Below, piece after piece: positions 8,184 to 16,377 of a DNA stretch of 27,076 bases (positions are counted from its first letter, which is position 1; each line of letters begins with the position of its first letter). The notes beneath the pieces were generated by a model that was given only the letters and a program-made list of their open reading frames with translations, had not been told where the DNA came from and did no database searches. Position numbers and translations under genes: made by a program. Origin of the DNA: a virus; the IMG/VR virus record IMGVR_UViG_3300043427_001452, positions 1-27,076 of that record, one strand, 5' to 3'.

Positions 8184-8192
8184 ACAATTATG
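8154..8192 (+). repeat. 39-base exact direct repeat, copy 1
   Basis: Starting GCTGGCTCAGTT and ending with the next gene's ATG, this 39-base stretch covers the last codons of paralogue A, its stop, the spacer and the start codon of paralogue B. An identical copy occurs at 8709-8747, 555 bases later. It marks the junction of the tandem duplication. Confidence 0.9.
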
Positions 8193-8738
8193 GCAATAAC
8201 ATTAGACGGAACTTTAGGATTAACTTTACCCGGTGCCGCAACAGGAGTACAAGTTGGATCATTAACTTCAGGAACAGCACAAGCTACGACCAGTGGTACT
8301 AGTATAGATTTCACTGATATTCCAGATTGGGTGAAAAGAATTACTGTCATGTTTAATGGTGTAAGTGGAAGTGGTACTGGCGCACTTGTGTGCCGAGTTG
8401 GAACTTCTAGTGGAGTCATATCTACTGGATATTTTAGCGTTTATGAGGGAATAGGAACAGGCGGAACAACTAGTAGTTTAGCATCAAATACAACATTTTT
8501 TGGTTTAATGGGCGGCCTAGCTGCTACCGACTTGTCATATGGTAGTATCATGCTTACTACAGTAGGAAGTAACATTTGGGTAATATCAGGAACAGTGTGC
8601 CGAGATGCTGCAACTGATGCTGTTTATATGACTTCTGGTGCAGTAACACTAAGTGGTACTTTAGATAGAGTAAGACTAACATGGTCCAACGGCACCGACA
8701 CCTTTGATGCTGGCTCAGTTAATATTTTGTATGAGTAA
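8190..8738 (+). CDS. Fibre tip or appendage protein, tandem paralogue B
   Basis: The protein has 182 residues and is the paralogue of the preceding gene. The head is different (MAITLDGTLGLTLPGAATG), a type common at phage fibre N-termini. The shared body starts GTAQATTSGTSIDFTDIP and WVKRITVM, and both proteins end NGTDTFDAGSVNILYE. At DNA level the segment near 8271-8343 is almost identical to 7719-7792, while the centre has diverged, as expected for a surface-exposed binding face. It starts 6 bases after the previous stop with no clear Shine-Dalgarno sequence. The function is inferred as for paralogue A. Confidence 0.7.
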   Translation: MAITLDGTLGLTLPGAATGVQVGSLTSGTAQATTSGTSIDFTDIPDWVKRITVMFNGVSGSGTGALVCRVGTSSGVISTGYFSVYEGIGTGGTTSSLASNTTFFGLMGGLAATDLSYGSIMLTTVGSNIWVISGTVCRDAATDAVYMTSGAVTLSGTLDRVRLTWSNGTDTFDAGSVNILYE

Positions 8739-8747
8739 ACAATTATG
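8709..8747 (+). repeat. 39-base exact direct repeat, copy 2
   Basis: This is identical to 8154-8192. It covers the end of paralogue B, its stop codon, the spacer and the ATG of the 29-codon ORF at 8745. The presence of the same junction before a third ORF suggests that tip genes are swapped or lost at this site. Confidence 0.9.
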
Positions 8748-8834
8748 CCATTAAAATTTGGCGCAGGAATGGGATCAGGTTCTACAACAGAAAACACCGC
8801 AGCAACAAGTCTATTTGTATTGATAAACAGTTAA
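8745..8834 (+). CDS. 29-residue ORF, possible fibre-gene remnant
   Basis: The ATG at 8745 opens a 29-codon frame encoding MPLKFGAGMGSGSTT and ending LFVLINS. It begins right at the 39-base repeat that precedes paralogue B, in the place where a third tip gene would start. It is too short for any known fibre fold. It may be the head of a lost gene or simply a short peptide. No ribosome binding site is evident beyond what the repeat provides. Whether it is translated is unknown. Confidence 0.35.
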   Translation: MPLKFGAGMGSGSTTENTAATSLFVLINS

Positions 8835-8855
8835 TATAAATCAAAGAAAAATAAA

Positions 8856-9644
8856 ATGGGAATTAATATAGGCCGAGGAATTAATGTTGGTGGTGGATTA
8901 ACATTTGGTTATTCTCCGTCACCCATTTCAGTTGAATATTTAATTGTTGCTGGTGCCGGTGGCGGCGGCGGCCGTGGAGTTAATGTAGGAGGCGGTGGCG
9001 GCGGAGCCGGTGGTTTATTAACTGGTATGGATTTTTTTAATTTCGATCAATCTTACGCAATTATTGTTGGTGCTGGCGGCGCCGGTGCGGCGTTCAACAC
9101 TAACGGAACTTCTGGGCAAAACTCATCATTTAACACAGTATCGGCAATTGGTGGTGGATTTGGTGCAATATTTGGACCCGCAGGAAACGGCGGAAGTGGA
9201 GGTGGTGTTACTGCTGCAAATCAAACCGCTGGTTCAGGCACCGCTGGCCAAGGAAATAACGGTTCTATAGGAACAGGCACAATTTTTGTAACACCCTGTA
9301 CCGGCGGTGGAGGAGGAGGTGCGGGTTCTGCGGCTAGCGGCCGCATTGGAGGTACAGGTTTAACAAATAGTATATCTGGATCTTCAGTAACATATGCAGT
9401 CGGCGGCGATGGTGGTAACACAGGAGGAGCAGGTAATACTTCAGGAGCTTCCAATACAGGCAATGCTGGTCGTGGATCGGACGGCGATGCATCTTTATCG
9501 GGTAGCGGTGGATCCGGCATCGTAATTATAAGATATTCTGATACATTGCCAGCAGCTAAGAGCACAACCGGTAGCCCCACAATTTCTGTGTCGGGTGGAT
9601 ATAGAATATATAGTTTTACTGGTTCTGGCTCAATTACATTTTAA
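8856..9644 (+). CDS. Glycine-rich adhesin-like fibre protein
   Basis: The protein has 262 residues. Residues 1-25 (MGINIGRGINVGGGLTFGYS) form a head, followed by VEYLIVAGAGGGGG near residue 28. Dense Gly-rich runs separated by less repetitive strands cover residues 30-225. The protein ends with RIYSFTGSGSITF. The glycine pattern resembles the distal adhesin gp38 of T-even-like phages (T2, S16), where parallel polyglycine II helices carry variable receptor-binding loops, and the similar Gly-rich tip proteins of marine phages. Variable-looking inserts such as TSGQNSSFNTVSA and NQTAGSGTAGQG could be such loops. A receptor-binding role is inferred. One cysteine is visible (near residue 149). Confidence 0.65.
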   Translation: MGINIGRGINVGGGLTFGYSPSPISVEYLIVAGAGGGGGRGVNVGGGGGGAGGLLTGMDFFNFDQSYAIIVGAGGAGAAFNTNGTSGQNSSFNTVSAIGGGFGAIFGPAGNGGSGGGVTAANQTAGSGTAGQGNNGSIGTGTIFVTPCTGGGGGGAGSAASGRIGGTGLTNSISGSSVTYAVGGDGGNTGGAGNTSGASNTGNAGRGSDGDASLSGSGGSGIVIIRYSDTLPAAKSTTGSPTISVSGGYRIYSFTGSGSITF

Positions 9645-9655
9645 GAGGTTAAAAA

Positions 9656-10024
9656 ATGGCACATTTTGCACAATTGGAAAATAATATTGTCACACAAGTA
9701 ATCGTAGTAAACAACCAAGAATTATTGGATGAAAACAATGTCGAGCAAGAAGAAAAAGGTATTGCTTTTTGCCAATCACTTTTGGGTGGCAATTGGAAGC
9801 AAACTAGTTATAACGGAAATATCAGAAAGAATTATGCAGGTGCAGGTTACACGTATGATGCTGAAAGAGATGCTTTCATTCCACCAAAACCATATGCATC
9901 TTGGATTTTGAATGAAGATACATGCAGATGGGAAGCACCAGTTGCTTTTCCAGACGATGAAAAGGCCTACACATGGAACGAAGAAACTGTTTCTTGGCAA
10001 GAGGTGATCCTAGATTTTGAATAA
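9656..10024 (+). CDS. Conserved phage protein of unknown function beside fibres
   Basis: The protein has 122 residues, starting MAHFAQLENNIVTQVIVVNN. The core contains FCQSLLGGNWKQTSYNG, NIRKNYAGAGYTYD, and DAFIPPKPYASWIL. Two tryptophan-containing repeats follow (EDTCRWEAPVAFPDD and EETVSWQEV). I recall very similar small proteins in many marine T4-like and other phages, usually near fibre genes and without an assigned function. The start follows AAGAGGTTAAAAA, with AGAGG as a plausible ribosome binding site. It lacks a signal peptide or membrane segment. A small structural or fibre-associated role is inferred from position. Confidence 0.7.
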   Translation: MAHFAQLENNIVTQVIVVNNQELLDENNVEQEEKGIAFCQSLLGGNWKQTSYNGNIRKNYAGAGYTYDAERDAFIPPKPYASWILNEDTCRWEAPVAFPDDEKAYTWNEETVSWQEVILDFE

Positions 10025-10027
10025 ATA
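10020..10027 (+). promoter_or_regulatory. Putative T4-type late promoter AATAAATA
   Basis: AATAAATA contains the stop codon of the 122-residue gene (TAA at 10022-10024) and lies 24 bases before the ATG of the LamG-array gene at 10052. It has the same form as the elements at 14691 and 22089. Confidence 0.55.
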
Positions 10028-10051
10028 CTTTATTTAAAAGACATTTAAAAC

Positions 10052-13000
10052 ATGCCACTAACTAGAATTCAACCGCAAGGTTTAGATAGCACTGGAACTT
10101 ATACATTCAATGGTATTATAGCAAACACTGCTATTGTTGCTGGTAATGATATCTCTTCTGGTGGCGGACCTAAAATAACAAATATACAGGTAACCAATAG
10201 TTCATACAATGTATTGGATGATACATCTGTAAGTACATCTGGTGGTTACATTAAAATTACAGGCACAGGCTTTGCATCTGGTTGTCAAGTATTAATTAAT
10301 AATACTCCAGTAACATCAGTAACTTTTGTAAGTGCAACTGAAGTTAGGGCACAAGTTCCTGCAACCTCGGCCGGAACATATGTTGTTTATTTGGTAAACG
10401 GTGACGGTGGTGTAGCAATACGAGTTAATGGTATTACATTTAGTGGCACACCTAATTGGGTAACATCAAGCACACTTCCAACTAGTGATCCGTTAGTATC
10501 CATTCAATTGAGTGCAACAAGTGATAGTGCAGTTGTATATTCATTGGCCGCAGGCAGCACTTTACCTACTGGTATAACACTTTCAAGTGGTGGTTTGTTG
10601 AGTGGAACTGTAACTGGATCAGGAGCAGATCAAACAACTTATAATTTTACTATAAATGCCATAGACGTAGAGTTGCAAGATAGCCCAAGAACATTTAGCA
10701 TAACGATAACTTTTAGTGATTTAAACTTTACTTATGTAACTACTTTGATTAGTGCAAACACTGCAACTTTGCCATACGACAGTGATGCCAGTAATAATAG
10801 TTTTGCAATAACACCAAATGGTGATGTTAGACCGAACGGCTTTAATCCATATACACCAGGTTATTACAGTAACTTTTTTGATGGTAGCGGTGACAATACA
10901 TCCGTGGCCACTAATGCAGCGTTCACTTTAGGAACAAACGATTTTTCTTTTGAAGCTTGGATATACCCAGTAAGCATTACTAATACATCAGCAGTTATTG
11001 CCAGTCAATGGGGTCTGAATGGCGATGAAGGAATCTGGCAACTAGCATTAACTTCGAACAATTTTCTTTTTCAATACGATACTGATGGTGCAGTTCCGGG
11101 GGGCACAGTATCTATCAGTACAACTGGTGGCATCACATTTAATCAATGGCAGCATGTTTTGGTTACCAGAGTGGCCAGCGGCGGCAACAGTATTACCAGA
11201 TTGTTTATCAATGGTGTGTTAAAAGCATATGATAGCAGGACTACTTATTCAATTACGTCTTCGGCATCACCTTTACGACTGGGTATGCAAGGATTCACTG
11301 GTTACAGAAACGGCGAGCCGTTTAACGGTTACATTTCAAACTTTAGGTTTGTTAATGGCTCAGTACCCACATCATATCTTACTAGTGCAACAACAGTAGA
11401 CACAGTGGTGTTTACACCGTCTACTGTTCCATTGACTACTACCTCGCAAGGTGCAACCGAATCTCAAGTTGAGTTGTTGTTGGCTCAAAGTAACCGATTC
11501 ATAGATAACAGCACAAATAACTTTACTGTTACTCGCAACGGCGACACGAGAATTGATGCGTTTGATCCATTTGTACCTGACACTAATTACAGTGCTTATG
11601 GTAGCGGATATTTTGATGGTACTGGTGATTACCTGACAGTTCCGGCAAACGCAGGATTTCAATTTGGAACAGGTGATTTTACAATTGAGTGTTGGATTTA
11701 CAAATCTTCGGCTGCAAATGGCCCAATTGTTGACGCTCGAGGTTCGTCTGTTGCAGCCGCGTATGCGGCCTATATAGACGGAAGCAACTTCCCTTACTTT
11801 TATGATGGCACATCGTATACATCCTCAGTAGCCATTACTAATGGTCAATGGAACCATGTAGCATTTGTGAGAACATCGGGAACATTAAAGATGTTTGTCA
11901 ACGGTGTACAAGGATACAGCGCAACACTTTCTTCTACTTTAAGCCCATCACAAACAGTATTCATTGGAGGACATAATTTTGCTACTCCAGCATATACAAC
12001 AGGTTATATATCTAACTTAAGAATAGTTAATGGAACCGCAGTATACACCTCAGCGTTTACCCCACCCACCACACCATTAACTGCTGTTGCCAACACCAGC
12101 TTACTAACACTACAAACCAATCAACCCGATAATAACAATATATTATTAGATTCCAGCACCAACAACTTCTTAATTACAAGAAACGGTAATACCACACAAG
12201 GCACATTTAGCCCATATGGTCCATTATGGAGTAATTATTTTGATGGCACTGGAGATTATTTAAGTATGCCAAGCAATTCTGCATTTGCGTTTGGTACAGG
12301 ATCATATACAGTTGAAGCCTGGGTATATTTCACCGCATGGGATGGAAATGAATCAAATGTATTTGGATCTGCCAGTGCTAGTGGAGGATTTTCTTTATCT
12401 GTATATCCCACCGGAAGACTAAGTGTTTCAAAATATGGAACTGGTAATATATTACAAACAAACACTGGTTTAATAAATTTAAATACCTGGTATCATATTG
12501 CGGCATCTAGAACCAGCACATCATCAAATAGCACTTATCTTTTCATCAACGGAACACTTGTAACAACTGGTACAGACGCAGAAAATTGGTCGGTTTCTTC
12601 TAGCCCTATAATAGGTGGATGGTCTAACTTAACCACATATGATGTTACCGGATATATTTCAAATCTTAGAGTGGTGAAAGGTACCGCACTTTATACCGCA
12701 AACTTTACACCATCCACTTCACCACTAACTGCTGTTGCAAATACAAGTTTGTTAACATGTAATGAAAATAGATTTATTGATGATAGTCCAAATAATTTTA
12801 CTATCACAAGGAACGGTGATGTTAATGTACAAAGATTTAGTCCTTTTGGTCTGCAAACCTTAAACACTTTTTACAGTGGTTATTTTGATGGTACTGGGGA
12901 TTATTTGAGTCTTGCTAGCAATACAGCATTTGCAGCACCCGGAGATTTCACAGTTGAGTTTTGGGTAAATACACCAACAACCGCTAGTAGTCAAGTATTC

Positions 13001-14695
13001 TATCTAGTAAACGCAACCAACGGATTGATTGTATATGTAACATCTAACAAGGTTGTTATTAGAAGTTATGGTATTGCTAATCTACTGACTTCTTCTATTG
13101 ATATGCCACTAAATCAATGGGTGCATATTGCAGCAGCAAGAAGTGGAACTACATTATCATTATGGATTAATGGTTCTCGCTCAAACGGAGGCACCGTAAC
13201 CAATTCAACAAGTTTTGCCCAAGGCGAACTTCGTATAGGAAACAACGAAGATGTTACCCTAGGTACAATAGGTTATATATCAAATGTGAGGTTCGTTAAA
13301 GGCACTGCTGTTTATGATCCCGCTCAGTCGTCTATAACAGTACCAACATCACCACTAACTGCGATAGCCAACACCAGCTTACTAACCTGTCAGAGTGCAA
13401 CATTTGTTGACAATTCAACTAACAACTTTACCATCACCGTTAATGGTAATTCTAGACCGACCACAGTTGCACCATTTACACCCACATCGACTACAGGAGT
13501 CAGTTACTCTCCAAGCGTATATGGTGGCAGTATGTATTTTGATGGTAGTGGAGACTATTTAACTGTTCCGCCCAGCACAACAACATATTTGTCTAATAGA
13601 GCATTCACCATTGAAGCATGGGTTTATCTTAATGCGAACGATGTAATATTAGTATCTCGCCGAGCAGCAGTTTCAGCTCGTGGTTTTTTCTTCTCATATG
13701 GAAACGTTACAAATAACAAATTCAGTTTTAATGCTGGTGATACTGATGTTAATGCTTGGAATGTGCAGTTGACTTCAACAGATACTTTTTCTTTGAGACA
13801 ATGGCACCATGTTGCAATAACTAGAAATTCCAGTAATGTATTCACTCTATGGGTCAATGGGATATCTCAAGCAACTGGTACTGCTTCATTTACTATAGCA
13901 GATGACACAAGCAACTTGTTAATTGGTACCGTAGACAGCGGAAGTGGTCCAATGAATGGATATATTTCCAATCTACGAATTATAACAGGTCAAGCACTTT
14001 ACACCAGCAATTTTGCACCACCCGTTAGTCCATTAACAGCAATTCAAAACAGTGTTTTATTGTTAAACGGTACCAGTGCAGGCGTTTATGACAGTTCTAT
14101 GATGAACGATTATGAAACCGTGGGCAATAGTAGTTTGGTAACAAGCATTAAAAAATACGGCAATAGTAGTTTATATTTTGATGGTTCTGGTGATTATCTA
14201 ACTTCTCTTTATATTCAATCTCAAGAACCGGGTTCAAGTAATTTAACTTGGGAAATGTGGATCAAAACAACCAGTTCATTACAATATGCAACATTGTATA
14301 GTCGCCAGCCTGGAACATTTACTTCAGGCATGTATTCATTGCTGATAAACTCAGCATCATCCACTGCTGGAGATGTTGCTCTATGGGTTGCTGATTTTAG
14401 CGCAGGAGGCCCTTTGTTGCAGACCACAGGAGTAAATGTTCGTGATGATAATTGGCACCATATAGCTGTGGTTAGAAATGGCAGTTCTTGGGTATTATAT
14501 GTAGACGGAACATCTAGATCCACAGGAACTTGGAGCGGAGCTATAGCTGCACTATCTACACCTACGCGCATTGGAGCAGACCAAAATTATGGTCGTGCAT
14601 ACACAGGATACATGGGTGATTTACGAATCACCCGAGGTATAGCTCGTTACACCGCAAACTTCACTCCAACCACTCTTCCATTTATAACCAAATAA
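10052..14695 (+). CDS. Giant LamG-array adhesin with IPT/TIG-like domain
   Basis: The protein has 1547 residues. Residues 1-35 form a short head (MPLTRIQPQGLDSTGTYTFN). Residues about 40-130 resemble an IPT/TIG immunoglobulin-like domain (GGYIKITGTGFASGCQVLIN, then ATEVRAQVPA). Residues about 130-222 resemble a putative Ig (He_PIG-type) domain (LPTGITLSSGGLLSGTV). Six LamG/concanavalin-like modules then start near residues 272, 519, 726, 941, 1157 and 1371. Each has YFDG(T/S)GDYL near its start, an (E/C)xW(I/V) strand, a W-H-(V/I) segment and GYISNLR(I/V)xxGxAxY at its end. The linkers carry PLTAVANTSLLT and NNFTITRNGD. LamG folds often bind glycans, so this is a candidate multivalent surface-binding protein. 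There is no signal peptide. The ligand is unknown. Confidence 0.8.
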   Translation: MPLTRIQPQGLDSTGTYTFNGIIANTAIVAGNDISSGGGPKITNIQVTNSSYNVLDDTSVSTSGGYIKITGTGFASGCQVLINNTPVTSVTFVSATEVRAQVPATSAGTYVVYLVNGDGGVAIRVNGITFSGTPNWVTSSTLPTSDPLVSIQLSATSDSAVVYSLAAGSTLPTGITLSSGGLLSGTVTGSGADQTTYNFTINAIDVELQDSPRTFSITITFSDLNFTYVTTLISANTATLPYDSDASNNSFAITPNGDVRPNGFNPYTPGYYSNFFDGSGDNTSVATNAAFTLGTNDFSFEAWIYPVSITNTSAVIASQWGLNGDEGIWQLALTSNNFLFQYDTDGAVPGGTVSISTTGGITFNQWQHVLVTRVASGGNSITRLFINGVLKAYDSRTTYSITSSASPLRLGMQGFTGYRNGEPFNGYISNFRFVNGSVPTSYLTSATTVDTVVFTPSTVPLTTTSQGATESQVELLLAQSNRFIDNSTNNFTVTRNGDTRIDAFDPFVPDTNYSAYGSGYFDGTGDYLTVPANAGFQFGTGDFTIECWIYKSSAANGPIVDARGSSVAAAYAAYIDGSNFPYFYDGTSYTSSVAITNGQWNHVAFVRTSGTLKMFVNGVQGYSATLSSTLSPSQTVFIGGHNFATPAYTTGYISNLRIVNGTAVYTSAFTPPTTPLTAVANTSLLTLQTNQPDNNNILLDSSTNNFLITRNGNTTQGTFSPYGPLWSNYFDGTGDYLSMPSNSAFAFGTGSYTVEAWVYFTAWDGNESNVFGSASASGGFSLSVYPTGRLSVSKYGTGNILQTNTGLINLNTWYHIAASRTSTSSNSTYLFINGTLVTTGTDAENWSVSSSPIIGGWSNLTTYDVTGYISNLRVVKGTALYTANFTPSTSPLTAVANTSLLTCNENRFIDDSPNNFTITRNGDVNVQRFSPFGLQTLNTFYSGYFDGTGDYLSLASNTAFAAPGDFTVEFWVNTPTTASSQVFYLVNATNGLIVYVTSNKVVIRSYGIANLLTSSIDMPLNQWVHIAAARSGTTLSLWINGSRSNGGTVTNSTSFAQGELRIGNNEDVTLGTIGYISNVRFVKGTAVYDPAQSSITVPTSPLTAIANTSLLTCQSATFVDNSTNNFTITVNGNSRPTTVAPFTPTSTTGVSYSPSVYGGSMYFDGSGDYLTVPPSTTTYLSNRAFTIEAWVYLNANDVILVSRRAAVSARGFFFSYGNVTNNKFSFNAGDTDVNAWNVQLTSTDTFSLRQWHHVAITRNSSNVFTLWVNGISQATGTASFTIADDTSNLLIGTVDSGSGPMNGYISNLRIITGQALYTSNFAPPVSPLTAIQNSVLLLNGTSAGVYDSSMMNDYETVGNSSLVTSIKKYGNSSLYFDGSGDYLTSLYIQSQEPGSSNLTWEMWIKTTSSLQYATLYSRQPGTFTSGMYSLLINSASSTAGDVALWVADFSAGGPLLQTTGVNVRDDNWHHIAVVRNGSSWVLYVDGTSRSTGTWSGAIAALSTPTRIGADQNYGRAYTGYMGDLRITRGIARYTANFTPTTLPFITK
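10865..14690 (+). repeat. Six LamG-like modules with ~645-base period
   Basis: Modules begin near 10865, 11605, 12228, 12874, 13522 and 14163. From the second on, spacing is 620-650 bases; the first unit is longer. Conserved landmarks per unit are YFDGxGDYL, the W-H-(V/I)-A segment and GYISNLR, and the inter-module linker PLTAxxNTSLL repeats between units 2 to 5. Confidence 0.8.
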
Positions 14696-14698
14696 ATA
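14691..14698 (+). promoter_or_regulatory. Putative T4-type late promoter AATAAATA before gp13
   Basis: AATAAATA contains the TAA stop (14693-14695) of the LamG gene and lies 20 bases upstream of the gp13 ATG at 14718. AAAGGA at 14705-14710 follows as the ribosome binding site. Confidence 0.55.
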
Positions 14699-14717
14699 GT
14701 CCATAAAGGACAAAAAA

Positions 14718-15491
14718 ATGGCCACAATAACAACAAGAACAGCTTTCAAAGAATATTGCCTAAGAAGACTAGGTTTTCCTGTCATCGAAATCAATATTGA
14801 TGATGACCAGGTGGAAGATCGTATCGATGATGCATTACAGTATTGGCAAGACTATCATTTTGACGGTCTGCAAAAATTATACTTCATCAAACGAATCGAT
14901 CAAACCGATATTGACAATCATTATTTGGATCTTAGTCAAGCCAGAGACACCGCAAACAACGTTTCGGAAATTACTGGTGTGACCAGAATATTTCCAATGT
15001 ATGATTCTCAAGCATCGATTAACATGTTCGACTTGAGATATCAGTTGCGTCTAAACGAATTGTATGACTTTACTTCCGCATCATACATTAACTACACAAT
15101 GACGATGCAACATCTACGTATGTTGGAACAATTGTTTGTTGGTGAAGTTCCCATCCGTTATCAAAGACATATGCAAAAGTTGTTTATTGATTGGGCATGG
15201 GGTTCTCGACAGGCACCGGTTGGAACAATAGTTGTTGTTGAGTGTTATGGTTTAATTGATCCTGGTGCGTATGGTAGAGTCTGGAATGATCGTTGGTTAA
15301 AAGAATATGCAACTGCACTCATCAAGAGAAGTTGGGGCAATAATCTGAAGAAGTTTGCCGGTGTTCAATTACCAGGCGGCGTAACTTTGAACGGAGATAA
15401 AATATACACCGAAGCTGTAGATGAAATAAAGATGCTGGAAGCCGACATGGAAAAGAATTATGGTGGTATTTTGGAATTCTATTTGAACTAA
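14718..15491 (+). CDS. 13: Neck protein gp13
   Basis: The protein has 257 residues; T4 gp13 has about 309. It starts FKEYCLRRLGFPVIEINIDD, with DDQVEDRIDDALQYWQDYHF close behind, the hallmark N-terminus of T4-like gp13. The middle holds RHMQKLFIDWAWGS and GYGLID-like ECYGLIDPGAYGRVW. The C-terminal RSWGNNLKKFAGVQLPGGV is also typical. In T4, gp13 and gp14 form the neck that seals the filled head and receives the tail. AAAGGA at 14705-14710 is a good ribosome binding site. The gp13-gp14-gp15 order supports the call. gp14 follows after 1 base. Confidence 0.93.
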   Translation: MATITTRTAFKEYCLRRLGFPVIEINIDDDQVEDRIDDALQYWQDYHFDGLQKLYFIKRIDQTDIDNHYLDLSQARDTANNVSEITGVTRIFPMYDSQASINMFDLRYQLRLNELYDFTSASYINYTMTMQHLRMLEQLFVGEVPIRYQRHMQKLFIDWAWGSRQAPVGTIVVVECYGLIDPGAYGRVWNDRWLKEYATALIKRSWGNNLKKFAGVQLPGGVTLNGDKIYTEAVDEIKMLEADMEKNYGGILEFYLN

Positions 15492-15492
15492 T

Positions 15493-16377
15493 ATGGCAAC
15501 CTCAGTATATTTCAATAACTACAACTCGATTGCGGAACAAAGAGTTGTTGAGGACTTAATAGTCGAATCCATTAAGATTATGGGTTTCGATGCATATTAT
15601 TGCCCAATCTTCAATGAAGAAGATAGAGATATACTGTATGGTGAAGATCCAGTTAAAAAATTCAAGTCTGCTTTCCCTGTCGAATTCTATCTTTCGAATG
15701 CTTTGGAGTATATGGGAGACAAAGAGTTCTTTACCAAGTTTGGTTTAGAAATTCGAAACAACGCAAACGTTATCATATCAAAGCGTTCTTTCTCTCAACG
15801 TGTTCCACAGAACGTATTTACAAGACCACGTGAAGGTGATCTGATTTATGTGCCGTTCTTAAATGGTACTGGTGAATTATTTGAGATCAAGTTTGTGAAT
15901 CAAACAAAAGACTTCTTCACACTTGGTCGCAAGATTCCATTCTTTTATGAATTGGAACTTGAGAAGTTTAAGTATTCTCAAGAAGTTATCGATACCGGTA
16001 TTGCTGATATTGATGATGTTGTGACACAATCTAGTTACACAATCGATCTAACAGTTCGTAACGGAAATGCAATAAACTATTCACAAAAAGAAATTGTGTA
16101 TCAGTCTAGTGATCAAACACTGGCAAATGCATCTTCTAGTGCAACTGTACAAAATTGGGATGCATCATCAAATACCATAAGTGTTACAAACATTTATGGA
16201 GAATTTACAGACAACGTTACAATTATTGGTGCAACAAGTAATGCTCGATATATGTTAACAACTTACAATCCTTTGAGAGATAGTACGCCAAATGAAAACT
16301 ATGACAATATGTACATAGAAGATCAGGCAAATAATATTATTGATTTCACGGAAATTAATCCGTTTGGAAAAATTTAA
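15493..16377 (+). CDS. 14: Neck protein gp14 with extra C-terminal domain
   Basis: The protein has 294 residues; T4 gp14 has about 256. Residues 1-185 match the gp14 type (YFNNYNSIAEQRVVEDLIVE, then FDAYYCPIFNEEDRDILYGE). Residues about 189-263 form an extra beta-rich domain (EIVYQSS, ATVQNWDASSNTISVTNIYG, IIGATSNARYMLTTYNP) that also occurs at the C-terminal side of gp15. The gp14 stop and the gp15 ATG share one base (TAATG), so translation is likely coupled. With gp13 it builds the neck. The role of the extra domain is unknown; it may be surface-exposed at the collar. Confidence 0.92.
   Translation: MATSVYFNNYNSIAEQRVVEDLIVESIKIMGFDAYYCPIFNEEDRDILYGEDPVKKFKSAFPVEFYLSNALEYMGDKEFFTKFGLEIRNNANVIISKRSFSQRVPQNVFTRPREGDLIYVPFLNGTGELFEIKFVNQTKDFFTLGRKIPFFYELELEKFKYSQEVIDTGIADIDDVVTQSSYTIDLTVRNGNAINYSQKEIVYQSSDQTLANASSSATVQNWDASSNTISVTNIYGEFTDNVTIIGATSNARYMLTTYNPLRDSTPNENYDNMYIEDQANNIIDFTEINPFGKI

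Noticed and set aside
8835-8842. TATAAATC as a late promoter for the glycine-rich protein
   Set aside because: It is close to the consensus, but transcription would start only about 7 bases before the ATG at 8856, leaving no room for a ribosome binding site.
7-9644. Possible diversity-generating retroelement, because the fibre heads resemble Mtd
   Set aside because: I see no reverse transcriptase, no template repeat and no adenine-biased variable repeat at a C-type-lectin end. The resemblance is limited to the N-terminal head.
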